Assembly: GCA_949358305.1 (NCBI GenBank)
Contig: OX442324.1
Span: forward strand, 3,788,001-3,852,000
Direction of reading: 5' to 3'
Length of the DNA: 64,000 bases
From: Strigamia acuminata
Taxonomy: Eukaryota > Arthropoda > Chilopoda > Geophilomorpha > Linotaeniidae
In this document: one piece after another, positions 20,614 through 34,802 of the stretch
How the letters are laid out: each line of letters opens with the position of its first letter
Numbering within the stretch: the stretch's first letter is position 1
Translations under genes and position numbers: made by a program
Notes under the pieces: model-generated
Databases searched by the model: none
What the model was told of the DNA's origin: nothing
What the model saw: only the letters and a program-made list of their open reading frames with translations

Positions 20614-23600
20614 CTACCAAGTAGACAAACAAAAACACCAACTTAGTGGACACAAAGACAAATAAAACAAAAGCAACTAGTCACAACATCGTATGAGCAC
20701 GCATGATTCAATTACACAACTTTTAACTTTTTTTTCCCCAACCCAACACGCAGCATATTTGCACTTTTCGCCCTCCATTTTATAGTTCAGTTACCTCACC
20801 ATGCAAACTCCTTTACAAAATGCATTTAAGTTGACAAATTTCCTCGGGGCTCAACTTGCCCATTCCCATCATCCCTTTCGAATGGAAATTTGTGTTCATA
20901 AAGAGCAATGAAAAGGCTTTGCACAAAGATAAGGAAACATCATATACAAGAGAGGGCGCCACCTGAAGGCAATTCCATATTGGCAACTAGATGAAATCAC
21001 AAGTTTATCAAAGAGCCAAGATGGCGGCTGCCTTGCCTTATACATATACCAAACCAACGACGACAACTCCAATGCTGGTGGGCTTCGCCTATGTCTGATG
21101 ACCAACTCATCCAATATTATTACAAAAAAGACCTTTGCCATTGGCCTTTTTCCTTTTCAGCACTGTATTTATTTTATTTTATTTTTTATTTCTTTAAAAA
21201 AAAAATAATAATAAAAAAAAAAAACTCTTTACACAATTGTGAAGAAAGAAAAAGTAAGTTTGGAAAATGCGCATTGTGCTGGCCATTACCCAAAGCACGG
21301 AAACAAGTGTAGAATAAATAAGAGGAGAGAGAAAAAAAAATTGGAATAAGATGGAGAATTATATAAAATAAAAGACTTCACTCCAAAATTGTTTGCTCCT
21401 ATTTCACTGGAATATAAAGAAGATGAAAAGAGTAAATTTCATTTTTCCACTACCACAATCTTCAATTTTCTCAAGAACAAATAGAATAAATCCCAAGACT
21501 TTTTCCTTCTTCTTTATATCATGCTTTTAACAATTTTTTTCTTCAAGGAAAAAAAAAAAAATATTTGCCAAGTTTTCTACACCACAATTTCAACTGTAGT
21601 CATCTCTACAAGTACCTACAACAACCAACAGGGGAAATTCAATTCCCAACTGAACCTGTCAGCTGTCTTCGTGCCTCCATTATCCATGGTAGATAGGTCT
21701 AATACCTATTCTTCAATTAGAGGGTGTGCCACTTCAACTGTCTGCATCATTTAAGAGGCCTATCTACCCAATTACAGTCGCAGGCTCAATTCCACTGTAT
21801 TATCAATGAATTGGTACCTATAATTTACCAAACCCATATATGGATTCTTTGCACAACTCGATCTTATCACTCTAGTTGCAAGTTTCAGCATTGCCGATTT
21901 GGAAATCCATTTATTTTAAGGAGGCAGATATGAATTAAGAATGATGTCATGATAAAAGCCCAACAACCCACTGAGATAAAAAGAAAAAGAAAATAAATGC
22001 ACCAAATGCATCAGGCTAATAAAATATATATCTAATTAATTTAGAAAGCTTTACTTTATTCCAATCTTTTTGTTTTAGTAAACTCAAATGAAATTTTCTT
22101 GATGAGGTCGCAAATTGAAACTGACACAAATTGAAACTGCAGAAAAGGACACAAACTGCATAAATAAATGGAAAGCAACTGTATAATCCGTTTAAGGAAA
22201 ACCTTTTTCTCACACTATAACAAGATGGAACAGAACATATCTTGTTCAAAACTTGTCACCAGAGGTCGTGGCATGTATGTGGTCACAAGTTCACTGACAT
22301 CTGTTGTGTCTTGAGTTTGACGAGAACCGATCGTCGATGTCCGAAATTACGGAGGTTGAAAATTAACATAAAGTAAATTTATGACGAAAATTAGCACAGA
22401 AATTAGCGTCAGAATTGACCAATGGAATACGAACACTCCGTACGATCTTACGCCAACTCAAGTTCGAATGTTTACAAATGTCTGCCCGTGTCGTGTTCCA
22501 TCCTGCATCTTTATTTAACACTTGTTGGTTTGATTTCTTTCACTCTGTTTCGCTTTGGGTGTCCCAGTTAAGGTGCGGTGAGCGCAAACTGAGCACGAGA
22601 CTTGCCCACCTGCATTAACAATTCTGTTCGAATTCGCAGCCCGAGTCGACCGACGTGACAAAATGATCTACGACGAAATGAATTTTCCGATCATCCCCCG
22701 AATTAGCGTCAGATCATCGTACATATCGTATTTCTTCGATTTAAAGTCGCGGCTTATAATTGCAAACGCAATTAACCCACACCCGCATGGCATTTATTAT
22801 TTGTTCCATTTTGATTTGTGTTTGGTTAGAACAAGAGCCAATCTCTTTGTGTTTGAAAAAATAGTTTGATAGCACAATCAGCTCACCATCATCACCCAGC
22901 CAGCAGCTGACAAAACAGCAATTTGACCTATGGTTAATAAGAAAAGAAAGGAATCCCTCTACCCTTTTCTTTCTTTCTTTCTTTCTGGCACAAATGAGTT
23001 CCCTGAACCATTGCTCAAAATATCCGAGATGTCACTCACCAATCCTGACACCTATCGTCGAGTCAACAATTCTGTATCCATAAAATGAGACAAAATGGAG
23101 ATAGACAAAGGACAAATCTCTGATGGGTGAAGTGGGGGAAATATTTGAGTCCAGTAGAGCATGACAAGCAAAGGAGAACATTATTTCCTGACAAGAAAAG
23201 CCCGGATTGAGGTTTGAAAGGAATTTGACGAGATTAGATATGAGTTCGTCTCCCTGAACAAAAATGACAACCACTGCGTTTGATGCGCTTAGAAAAAGAT
23301 AAAGAGAAAAAGAAAAACATCTCAACAAAACTCAATAGAATCTTGACTATAGAACAAAATTCATACATATTTATAGCAAGCACTTTATTCGACACTCGTG
23401 ATACTTCAAACTAAATCTCACGATATTTCCGTCTCCAAGGTATTGACCCTGTGGGTTGAGATAGAATTTTTTTATTCTTCTCCTTTTTCAGCAGTCACTA
23501 AATTAAATGCAAGACGTTCGCTCCAGCAATTTTTTCTCCTTCACTCTCCTCTCTCTTCTCTCTTCTCTCTTTCTCTCTCTCCCTGCCTTTCCTTATGTTA

Positions 23601-26339
23601 TCGTATTCAATTTTCATCATCTAGTTTTCTTTTTTGTCCCGCCTTTCGGCTCTACTTTTAACCGTTGCAATTGTGCGCAACACAGCCATAAGGTGAGCAG
23701 ACATGAAAAAATTTGCAATTAGTTGATTGTATCTTGAAAAAAAAATAGAATACAAATAAAATCTGGACTACCCTTTGACAAGTTTAACACATTTCTGGAC
23801 ATTTTAATTTCGTCACATGTCCAGCAGCCTATTCACCAAGTGTAATGATAAAATTGGCATTTTTACTCAAAAAATAAAAAAAAGTAGTGTTACAACACAC
23901 AATAAAGAATTCTCTGTGTTGTAACTGTTTGAAACAATGTGTGAGAGAGGTGTATTGACTGTTTAGATAATAACAATATTTTATTTAAAAAAAAATTTAA
24001 ACAATGACAAAACAATTAAAATCTATGGATATGTTCATACTTCAGGGTTGTGAGTGTTTATTTACTTCTAGTTTGAACGATTTCTACTCATTCTAACATT
24101 TTTTAAAAAATAAATACATAAAGCGCCGTGTGAAGCACACTAAATGCTTGATTAAACAGCCATTTTAAAAATATTCACTGTAGTGTGCTTTAAAAAGGAA
24201 ATCTTGTAAATCTGACTCTCTGAGGCTTTAAAAATAAAGAATAAACATTTGCCCCCTGTGGATCACAAGATGACTGTGTGGCAATGGCAAAATGCCGATT
24301 TTAAGAGATCTTTTTAAAATTTTAAAAACCGCAAAATCAAATGAAAAATTGGAAACAATTACAAGTAGTGTAATAATCTGCAAAACCAGCGTTTTTCATA
24401 TCGTATATGAATTAGACTTTTTTTTCTGCATTTGTATTTTATATCAATAGGCCTATATATAATATATTATATAAATCTTCCCGTACTCTTTGTTTTATTG
24501 CCTACCGAACACGCCCTCGTTTAACACTCGGTTGAACTTCTCCTGCCTCGATTCAAAAAACCAGAAGCAAACTTTTACTTTAGCTGAAATAAATCTATTT
24601 TTTTTTTACCAACTTTTAGAAAAAAAAGTAAAACCGTAAATCAAATTAGCGTTAAAATTTCGTGCATTAACAAAACCGTATTCTCAATCCAAAAATGTAG
24701 ATTTTTTTTTCTCTTCCAAACATCCATTCATGCATCTAATAAATTTTTGGAGAAAAGATGAAAATATTTACAGGTACAAAAGAAAAATAAAGTTCTCTAA
24801 TTTTAATTTTCCACTCGAAGAAACTCCTATTAAAACACGGTACTTATAACAACAAAACATCAATTTTTCTATAAAACAAATTAACTTTTTTGCTCAGCTT
24901 TATCAGCATTTTTATGATTTTTTTTTTGTTGGGATCTACCAAAAATCTGCGTACGAGTATTTCGAAGCTAAAAAATCAATTTCTCCTTTAAAAAAAGAAA
25001 AAGAAAACTTAAAAAAAAATTAAAGTTCCTTTACATATTTTTGAATTCCTGCTCCATCTTCAATCTTCTCCCTTCCTCCCAAGAACCCAACCATGTCGTC
25101 ATCTACCACGCACCAACGCGCGCATCATTCCTAGCGACATTTTCCCATTAAACCCCGCGCACTGAAACATGGGATGGATTTTAAAAAGGCGGAAGATGAA
25201 TTATCACGTGACATGCCTCTACCACATTCTCTCGTGTGCTAAGTCAGCAAAAAAAGCAAATAAGAAAAGAAGACGAGAGAAACAAAACGAATAAAAACAC
25301 ATGCCAAAAAGATGACATTATCGCAATCAAATTGCAAAAAAAAAATACACAAAAAGAAAATTACTATTGATTCGCATTATTACCGAAAAATTATTTTTCC
25401 CCAAACTTATTTAACTTATTAAAAAAATATTTAAAAAAAATCTCCAGAGAGAAATTTTCCATGACATGGGAACTCCAATTTCCTCTTTTTTCCCCTTTCT
25501 AATATTATCTTCTCCCCAGCGATTATTCAAATGCTGACCGTAGAATCCGTCATCCATCATTTAATTCAGCAATGAGCAACTCAGCACTTTACTTAACACC
25601 TTTATAAAGAAAAGCAAAAAAAAGAGCAAAAAGAAAGAAATAAAATTAAAAAATGGAAAACGTGTTTTTTTTTTTTTTGTCCCCTTTTTCACCTTTCATT
25701 TTATTCATATCATCAGACATTTCCATAGCCAGAAAATCTAGTCGGTATTTACTCAGCGTTGTTTATCTTTTTCTCCGGAGCTTTGCTGCACTACATATAT
25801 GCACAGTGGCGAACGTTGCGCAGTTTTTTGATATTTTTTTTATTGCAAAACGTTCCATATTAGCTCAGAAAACTAAAACACACATACAAATTCAAGCAAA
25901 ATTGTACACTATGTAAATTAAGAAAAAATATAATAATAATATTAATCAAATAATTCCTACTCACAGATCAATCTTTCTAAATAACTTAATATAGAAAAAA
26001 CGATAATAAACAACCAAGGAGAATTAATTTCAAACACACTGTACACAGTTTTGCCTAAATACTATTTAAAATTCTTTCTCCATGTTATGGAAAGTGATTT
26101 TTTTCTGCCACCCGATTATAATCCCTCAAATTTTCCATTTCAGCAGTTTAAAAAAAAAAATCTATTTATTCCTTAAAATTAGGGGGGAAAAAATCCAATT
26201 TTCTCTCCCACCCCCACAAAAAAAAAAAAAAAAAAAAAATCATCTACTTTCAATTTTTTCCATCACCTTATTTTATTATACACCATCTTGTTTTATTCTA
26301 ATTAAATGGCAGTGGTGCATTATACTCTCTAAAAATTCA

Positions 26340-27120
26340 AGGAGAGGATTATTTCTTGCTACGGTAGCTTTTGGCAGGAGCCCGGACGAAATTAAAAACG
26401 ACCCAATTACAGCCCTGAGAAAAGTGTGGGAGAAAAGAAGGGGGAAAAGTATCGAGCCTTTCCCTTATACTCCTTCTCACATCTTCTGAGAAAAGTGAGA
26501 GAAAGAAGGAGCGAGCGAGCTTCGTGCAAATTAAGGCCGTAATTTTTATACTGCTCACGTTGTGCCTTTGCTCCATGAATGCAAATTGAGAAAGAATTAA
26601 AAGAGAGAGGAGAGAAAATGTTGGAGCGCTTTTCCAAGACAAAATTTCAAAGTGAAAAATCTCCATTGGTGGATGGATTGATTTACAAAAAAAAAAAAAA
26701 ACGGAGCGAAAAAAGGAGAAAAAGTTTCCAATTGAATTTTAAATGAGTTAACATTAGAAAATGACTGTGTGGGAAAAAGAAGAAGAAGACGAAGAAGAAG
26801 AAAAAAAAAAAGAAGCGCGAGTTTATTATTTTCATTTCGTAAATGCCTCTTTCCATCACTGGCGCCTTGACCATTAAGGAGAGAGGTAAATCCGAGTAAA
26901 TTGGCACTTTTCTTCAATTCGGATACGTACACGAACGTTTGCTCACCCAAAATCACGGATTAATGTCTTAATTAATGAGATGGCGACTCCCATCCCCCAA
27001 CTGGAACGCCCTCGTTTGCACATTTTGCTGCTTTGGCCTCATTAATGCTAATTTGGGTCACCATTAAACGACAAATGAACGTCATAAGAAAGAAGTAATC
27101 TCTTTAATGTCACCTACCCT
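26340..27120. promoter_or_regulatory. Candidate conserved non-coding/enhancer-like stretch in the large intron
   Basis: The block is less AT-rich than its surroundings, lacks recognisable repeats, and contains several homeodomain-type motifs (TTAATTAATGAG, CATTAATGCTAATT, GACCATTAAGG, GCAAATTAAGGCC). This is only a composition-based guess; no coding frame fits. Confidence 0.2.
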
Positions 27121-30100
27121 AACCCTTCTTTCCCCCCATAACCCTTTTGAGTCGCAAATCCGCACAAAACAACAAATATTCCACTTGTTTTTCAACAACT
27201 AAAATGTGGCGGATCAACTTTAAAAAACACAAGAAAAAATTTTTGTTTTTTTTTGTTTTTTTTTAACATGCTCACTAATGAAGGACGAATGAAATTTCAA
27301 ACTAATTGACAACGCTGAATACTGCCATTCAATCACACGATTTTAATAATTTTGATTGACAAATTACCTCCATTATAAAACCGAGGTAGAGATTTTCTCA
27401 AATTATTTTTCTTTTTCAAAATCAAACGTTATCACAACCAAAATCGATGCAAGAACCGGAAGTATTAATAAAAAAAAAAAAAAAAACACCTGAAACTAAA
27501 CTTTTCTTATTTTTTTTTTTTACTTTTTAAAAAAAAAATATATATATAAAAAAATAAAATAAAAAAAAAAAAAACATTCAAGTCCAAGATCCTTAAGGTA
27601 ATCAAGAGATTCAAAGACCACAGCTGCTCTTGCAACTCAGTCATGCATTGGGAAATAAAAATATGTGAAAACACACGGCAGCGTTTACAGAGGAAGGGAA
27701 AAATATCACAACTTAGACCTCGATTTTTTCCTCAAGAGAAATACATAAACTGTCAAGGTGGAAAGAAAAAAAAAACAAAACAAAAAAAAAAAAAAACCCA
27801 AAACTTTTCCAACTGACATTTGTTTATAAGCACTATTCCCTCGTCGGCTAAAGAAAAAAGTATATGAAAGCTCAAAACTAACTTCCGAGTCAAGCGCCAC
27901 CCTGTAATGAGTAATGATAACTGTATATATTACCTGTAATTTTGTTTCCCCACCCTTTTGATGACTTAATTAAGGTAAAAACCCTCACAACCAAAATAAT
28001 AAATAAATAAATAAATTAACAAACCAAAAAAAAAAAAATTTATCACAAGAAAAGTAATCACAAGTCCAAATATAAAGAAACAAAAGAATCTATTTTATTC
28101 ATGTAACAAGCACATTAATTCTTAGTGATTTACAACACGAGCAAAAAATAGATACACAGTACAGGAAAACAAAAGAAAAAAGAAAAAAAAATTAATTTGC
28201 TTCATTTTTTATCTGTTTCGCACTTTTCCATCATTTATGTCATTTTGTAAACAATAAGAAAAATTGTGGGAAGAGTAAAAAAAAAGCAGAAATCCGTAAA
28301 GAAAAGTGGGTCTGCTAAAAGAGAAACAAATGGTGGAACGAGCCATTCGTCATCACGAATGTCAAGCATGATGAATGGCGAGAGAAGAGAACACACCTGG
28401 CACCTCAAAAGCCCCAATACTTCAACCGCATGACAAATTATAACAACTTCTAGCCCATAATTACACATTGTAATTAATATCCCATTGACCTTTCGCGCTC
28501 ATTTGCAGGCCCCGCTTTGTAGAATCATAAAAAGAATGAATATAAAAAAAAAAAAAAAAATAGCTAGGAAAAGATGAAAGGCAAAATGGACTCTGTCACG
28601 TTTTTAAGCATCTCGAGCGTTGAGTGGTTTAAGATTTATGAGTTAGCAGGACTCACGGCGTCCGTGGCCGACTCGATAAGGTGCCGCGTGCACTGACAAC
28701 ACCCCGCACTCCCCCCTTCGCACATCCACAAGACTCTCATAAAAGAGCGCCATTAAAGTTCCCTGCAGAAGAGGCATGAAAACCTAAGGAAGATGTATAA
28801 TGGAGTGGATCAGCATCTTCAAACAATTAAAATAATTCACCATGCATCAATTTAAAGTCAACTTTAATTAACAACTTCTTCTTTTTTTCCATTTTCAAAT
28901 TTAATTTAGAACGCTTTAATCGTGCAAACCCCCTTTTAACCAAAATAAATTTACTTGCAGCTTTTCGAGTTGAATAAAATTATCTATTTCATTCGGTGAC
29001 AAAGGGGTTATGGTGCACTAACTGATTGAGCACATCCATAAATGACATACACGACTAAGCACGCCGTCCAGCAACCGAGTTTTCAACGTGCAAACACAAA
29101 ACAGACACACCACACTACACAACAAAAATGCTCTCTGTGTGCTTTTACGGTCTGACCACTGTGAGAAAGACCTGAAAAGAAATAATGTATGTTTCGTCAA
29201 TCCAATTTCCGCATTGGGATTTCTTGTGGACGTGGGACCAATAATTTCGTCTAGTGCTATCACCGTTCAAATAAAATATAATACAATAAAAAAAATCTAC
29301 AAACGCAGCAGGTAAAAATGTAGAAAAAAAATGTGACAAATAATTGAAACGTTCGTCAAATGTTACGTATAAATGTGTTTCGCTGATATTCTGATAATAA
29401 TTCAATTGCTTAACAACCATTTTTTTTAAAATTCTATCATTATTTGATTTGCCCGTTGTGATTTCCATTTAAATTTGACACTTCCATGCACCACGAAACG
29501 ACTCAAACGCCTAATAACACGGCCGTTTTGTAGCTAAAGAATCACTGCACTCTCGCCATCTTTGGCACAGAGTTCAAATTTTTGCCATGAGGGCGCAACG
29601 ATCGTGCGGGACGATGGTTGCTTGCTACAGATTGCATGTAAATATTAAGAAATTGCTCAAACTATTATCTCAGAGAAAAATTATTATGTGAAAACTTTTC
29701 CACCATGATCTAGTGTATGATTTTTTTTCGTCTGAACCCGAGAGTTTGTTTGAAATTAAAAAAATTGCAATACTTTGGGAAAACTGGGTTGCATACGTTA
29801 TACGTGCGTAATTGATGACAATATTTTAATTAATTTTCACGCAAAAAAAAAGAAAGAATAAGAAAAGAAAAAAAAAAAAAGAAAAAAAAAAATCTGGTTT
29901 TCCCCCAATCTGTCGCATTATTATGTTTCTTAGGCAATATGTTTAACAAACATTAAAGACCGCTCAGTTGAATGACTGTTAATGAATTTACAACAGCATA
30001 CAGCGCAGGATGTGTGCTTTAATTCGGGCCGCCGCTCTTATCAGGCTAATTAATTGGCAATTGTCCGTGAGCAAATTTAATTTGTAGCCCGTCCCTATGG

Positions 30101-31494
30101 CATGACTGCGTTTCTCATTACATTCATGACAAACATTGTTACAACCTTAATTCGTGACACCTTTTTCACTACATTGTAACTTTTCCAATCTCATTTTTGC
30201 ACAGGTAATTTCATTCAAATTAATTAAGACCTAATTATACGATACCAATTCATATATACGAGGCCATCTTTTGACTAATTATGTGAATCTAACGATCGCA
30301 AATAAATAGGTTACGTCATTTTCTTTCTTTCTTTTGGGGAACGTAATTTGCCAAAACAAAATGCTCAATTTTCAATTGCCTCATATCGAGTTTGACTCCC
30401 AAATGTGCAATACGGCTAAACCAAAGACTTAATTAAAACCGGATTTCGCGTTGCATATTCAGTAAAACCGAGTCAAACCCAATTGATGGCTCACGAACAC
30501 CTCCATAAATAATCACAATTAAGTGACTTTCAAGTGGACAACAATTTCAACAAGCCGCGAACGAAAATTGCATTTACAATCCAGCAATCAAATCACAAGA
30601 AATGCCGACACAGTCCACGAACCGTAGAAGAAAGAGGAAATTAAATGTCCACTAGGTCTATGTAAAGATGACCTCGCATTTGCACCTGGAACAAAGCAAA
30701 CCACAGGAAGTCCAAGGAAGACTGAAGCGATGGGATTACCCATTGTTGCTCGACCAGCATGGGTCCAAGTAAATGACATCACTTCCTTTCCACGGTTTTG
30801 TCTCTGCTTAAAGTGTAACACGATTCGATTTGCGTTTCATGTTCATGTTTACGGGCGCCAATTTGACTTCCGGTTGTGAAATGACGCAATACCCGAGTGA
30901 GTGGGAATCGAAAAGGCAGAAAAACAAGCAGATGAATGTTTCGAATTTGCCCTAATCACTTCCGGATTTGTTTAATATCTTCCAAATTGCAATTTCGATG
31001 CGAAAATGAAAAGATTAGAATTTTATTACACACGAAATCTAATTTAATATTCAGAATCAACTCTGGTCGGGACTTTGAAACCACATAAAATTGACTTAAG
31101 CAAACCAACCTCTGACATCAAACTTGACTCAGTATAGCAAAAGACGACGCAAGCTAGCTTTGCTGTTGCATTGATTTGCTTAATGACGCTCAGCCGCCAC
31201 TAGAGGCGGTGCTCACTCGAATTATGTTTACAAATGAGTTTAAAATCGGCTCGCGATATAATTAAGTTTAACACATCCAAAACGCAGCTGAGACGCCACT
31301 TAGCCGACCATCTGTTGTTGTTTGGTGGGCTCTCATTTCAATCAACATTCCCTCCTATTATAATTATAAAGGCAATTACCACCAGCCCCACCTCCCAATT
31401 TAGAAAAACAAACAAAAAACAAAAAACAAAAAATAATACAACTCAAATAAAATGCACACAAATTATTGGCCCACCATTACCTCGAAACAATACA

Positions 31495-31925
31495 CCCATA
31501 TGGTTCAAAATATATTTTACAATGCATTCTACAATGTATAGCATTTCGCAGAATTATTTGGAAAATGCATTCATATTTGAATATTGGGAATGCATTATCA
31601 TTTGCATGCTAAAATCTACATGAATGTATTTATTTGTAACGGCGACCCATCTATGGACAAAGGGCCGCAAAAAGGGCCGCTAAAATCTACAGTCGAAAGT
31701 CTTTATAACGAATCGCAAGAGACCGGAAAAATCTATTCGTTATATCGAAATTTTTTAACATGGTGTTCTATGGCCAGCCAACCAAACCAGCCATTTTTAG
31801 GTATTCGTTATATCGATAATTCGTTATATCGCAATTCGTTATAAAGAGTTTTGACTGTATTAACAAAATGCATTCTCGCAAAATACATTGCGACATAATT
31901 TCAATGTATTTTTTAACCTTATGGG
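31495..31925. mobile_element. AATGCATT MITE family, copy split by a nested insertion
   Basis: The left part begins CCATATGGTTCAAAATATAT (31497) and includes AGCATTTCGCAGAATTA. The right part resumes at ACAAAATGCATTCTCGCAAAA (31864) and ends TTTCAATGTATTTTTTAACC. Between them sits about 45 bp of other sequence and the pogo-like MITE at 31688-31859. CTAAAATCTACA is repeated on both sides of the 45-bp segment. Confidence 0.75.
31688..31859. mobile_element. Pogo/Tigger-like MITE (TATAACGAA family), complete, nested
   Basis: 172 bp including TA at each end. The left end is TACAGTCGAAAGTCTTTATA (ACGAATCGC follows) and the right end, reverse complemented, is TACAGTCAAAACTCTTTATA (ACGAATTGCG follows). 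CAGT(C)-starting inverted repeats with TA target sites are typical of Tc1/mariner-pogo elements. No transposase. Confidence 0.8.
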
Positions 31926-34784
31926 TCTCTATACTTGCAGAAGGAAAAATCAACTTACAGTATTTCCTTGGAACTCTGGTCTTCTCCTAGTCGAATGGTT
32001 CCGTAGAAATTCCAGAAATTTACACATTGTGTTACTGTCGACATTGTGCATTGAAATATGTGCGATAAGAACGCTTCATCTTGAAAATAGCGTCTTGTCT
32101 TGTTATTAAAAATATTTTTCCAGAATTAAAATTAAAATTATAAAAAAAAAAAAAATTAATTAAAATAAAGAAAAAGACTTTACTTTAGGATTATATAATC
32201 TTTTTAATTAAAACTTTTTTTTTTAATCTTCCTTGCTTATGTTAGGGCTTTAAAAAGCTTAAATAAATAAATTTATTATTCTTCTCTCACATAAAAACAA
32301 TTCATTTCCTTTAAAATCAAAGTAAACACCACTTGAAAGTCATTAGCAATCATGCAGAAAAACAGGAAAAGAAGACACGTCTTTTGTTTTCTCCAACTTC
32401 TATCCGCAGAGGGGAATTTTAGACACAATTTATCAATTCCCCAACCCACCGAAAATATACAGCTAAGCCCGTTTCAACTTCATTACCCAAAACCACCCAC
32501 ACTCTCTCTCCTCTCTAATTCCCTTTCCGATGCCTTCACACTGATTTTCAACTCTAACACACTGAACCTGAACCAAACTTTTCATCAACCTTACCCCTAA
32601 AAAAAGAGAAAAAAAAAATTTCACTCAAGTTCATTTAAATAGAATTACCTTTTTCAACTGCACCTACCTTCATCATTAGGTCAAAATCCCCCCAAAGTTG
32701 CAACCTACAGATCAACAAGTAATCAATATTTTTCTTTTCTTTATACAGTAACACAATATATATACAACTACACTCGAAGAAAAAAAAAGTTATTTATTCT
32801 TCCATCCTCAACCTAATGCCCTTTTCTCCAATTCTTTTCGCGAACTTTCAAAACCGAGCAAAACAACAAAACAAAACAAAACAAAAAAAAAAATTAAACA
32901 ATTGACAAGCCATTTTTTCCAATGCCTCATCAATCATTCTTAAGTTTAACAACTCCTCCACAGTTGGCGTTTCTCACCGCCTGGTGAAAGAAGGCTACGG
33001 GTAAAACTAATTATGTTTTGACTCACTTCCTGACCTTGTTTCGCTTCATTTCACTCACATTTGCTCCACCCAACTCCTCCTCGTTTACACCGTTCCATGC
33101 AAACACAAAACGAACATAAAAAGAGAACAAAGTCAACATTACATTACATTACACATCCCCACCCCCAAAAAATGTAAACTCGCTTTTCCCACACAAAATA
33201 AAAAAGATTTATCCGCCGAAATTTTTTTTACGGGTTCCACCAAATATCAAATAGATATATTTATGTGTGTAATGTTCCACCTTCTCCCACTAAGTCAAGC
33301 AAAGGCAAACGATGGTGGGAAATTTATTGAGTCCATGTGTCTTTTCGTGCCTTATCGCTATCATTAAATTTAATCCATAAGGAGATAGAGAGGGCCGAAT
33401 TGCGGCGAGAGAGAAAGACTGAAAAACGAGAGAGAAAAAAAAAATACAGATAAAGTGAATGGGAGGAGTAACACAGAGAGACCGAACCGAACTTATGTTT
33501 TTCCATTGATTACACCTGACTGACTGCACCACGTTCATCATTTATACCATAATGAGCTTTTTATATACTTCAAACACATGGTTATTAGGGATTAGAAACG
33601 GGAAGGGAAAAAAACTGAACACACACTCAAGTCAATTGTTATCACAAATGGGTTTTAATTATTTATTTACAGCTCCTGTATCATCCATCAATCGTTCGAT
33701 GTTAGGCTCCACGGAATTCGAAACACGTGTTTTCGTACGAGCTCACCGACACTCGTACATTAAACATTTCAGTGTTTTGTATTTAAATTACATGAGGATT
33801 ATTGATTTTTATTTTTCTTCTCTCTCTTTCTTGAAATATGAACAAGAATGCCAGCATTGAGTGTAAACATTTCAACATTATTGCTATACTTAATGGGTTA
33901 TTGTTGCTTATGGTTAATTTTTAAATATTCTTTTAAATTTTCGTGACACATTCCTTGATAAATGCACTTATTGACAGTCAAGAAACCCATATTTTGGTTT
34001 TTCTTGCAACATTTGCATTAGGAGAGTTCAAAATTCAATCACACTTGACTAACATTGTTTATACGGGTCTTATTTGCACAAAAATGTTATTCAGGCAGTT
34101 TCAGTTTAACCATGCAAATGACTTATTCAACTTAATTCAAAAACGCATCCACCTATGAAAGAAAATTCCTTGCAAAAATGAGAAACTTTAGCTGCAGAAA
34201 TCTTAGAAAATCGCGTGCTAAGTAAGTAATTAAAACCAACGTGTCACCATCAACATTCAATGTCTATTAAACGATCCAATTTAAATTTCACGATACACTT
34301 CACCCAATTTTGCAACAAATATTTGAATGAACCCGTTTAAAGTCACTCAAGTCGAGTCTTTCACCACCAGATTCCGGTGCTTCAAACTTCGAAAAAAAAA
34401 ATATATATATATATACATCTCTCCCATAAAATCAAAATTTATGAACTGCTCGAAATCACTAAAACAACAAAATGTTGTGTACAGCAAACTTTAGCCAAAC
34501 AAGTCCGAAGTACGAAGCTAAAGCACATTGAAAAGTGGAGTGCTTAGTCTCAGTGCGTGGCCACCAGACGGCCCTTAATCTCCTAATGAAATGCACTATA
34601 CAAAAATGAATTCGACCATTAACCGGGCAGTGAATAGGAAAATTCCTTCCTCTGGCCGCACCTACAACCGCCACCTGCTAGGGCACAACAGAGTACCTCA
34701 ACACGCAGTTGACGGAGCTGCGTCTTCAAGCGTGAATACAAACACACTCTTTCACTAAACCCACCTCTCTTTTCTATGTAAGCG

Positions 34785-34802
34785 AGAGAGAGAGAGAGAG
34801 AG
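34785..34802. repeat. (GA)n microsatellite
   Basis: Nine GA dinucleotides. Confidence 0.9.

Noticed and set aside
26082-26489. 135-residue plus-strand frame
   Set aside because: It runs through poly-A and poly-T tracts with Lys/Phe-rich composition and shows no domain.
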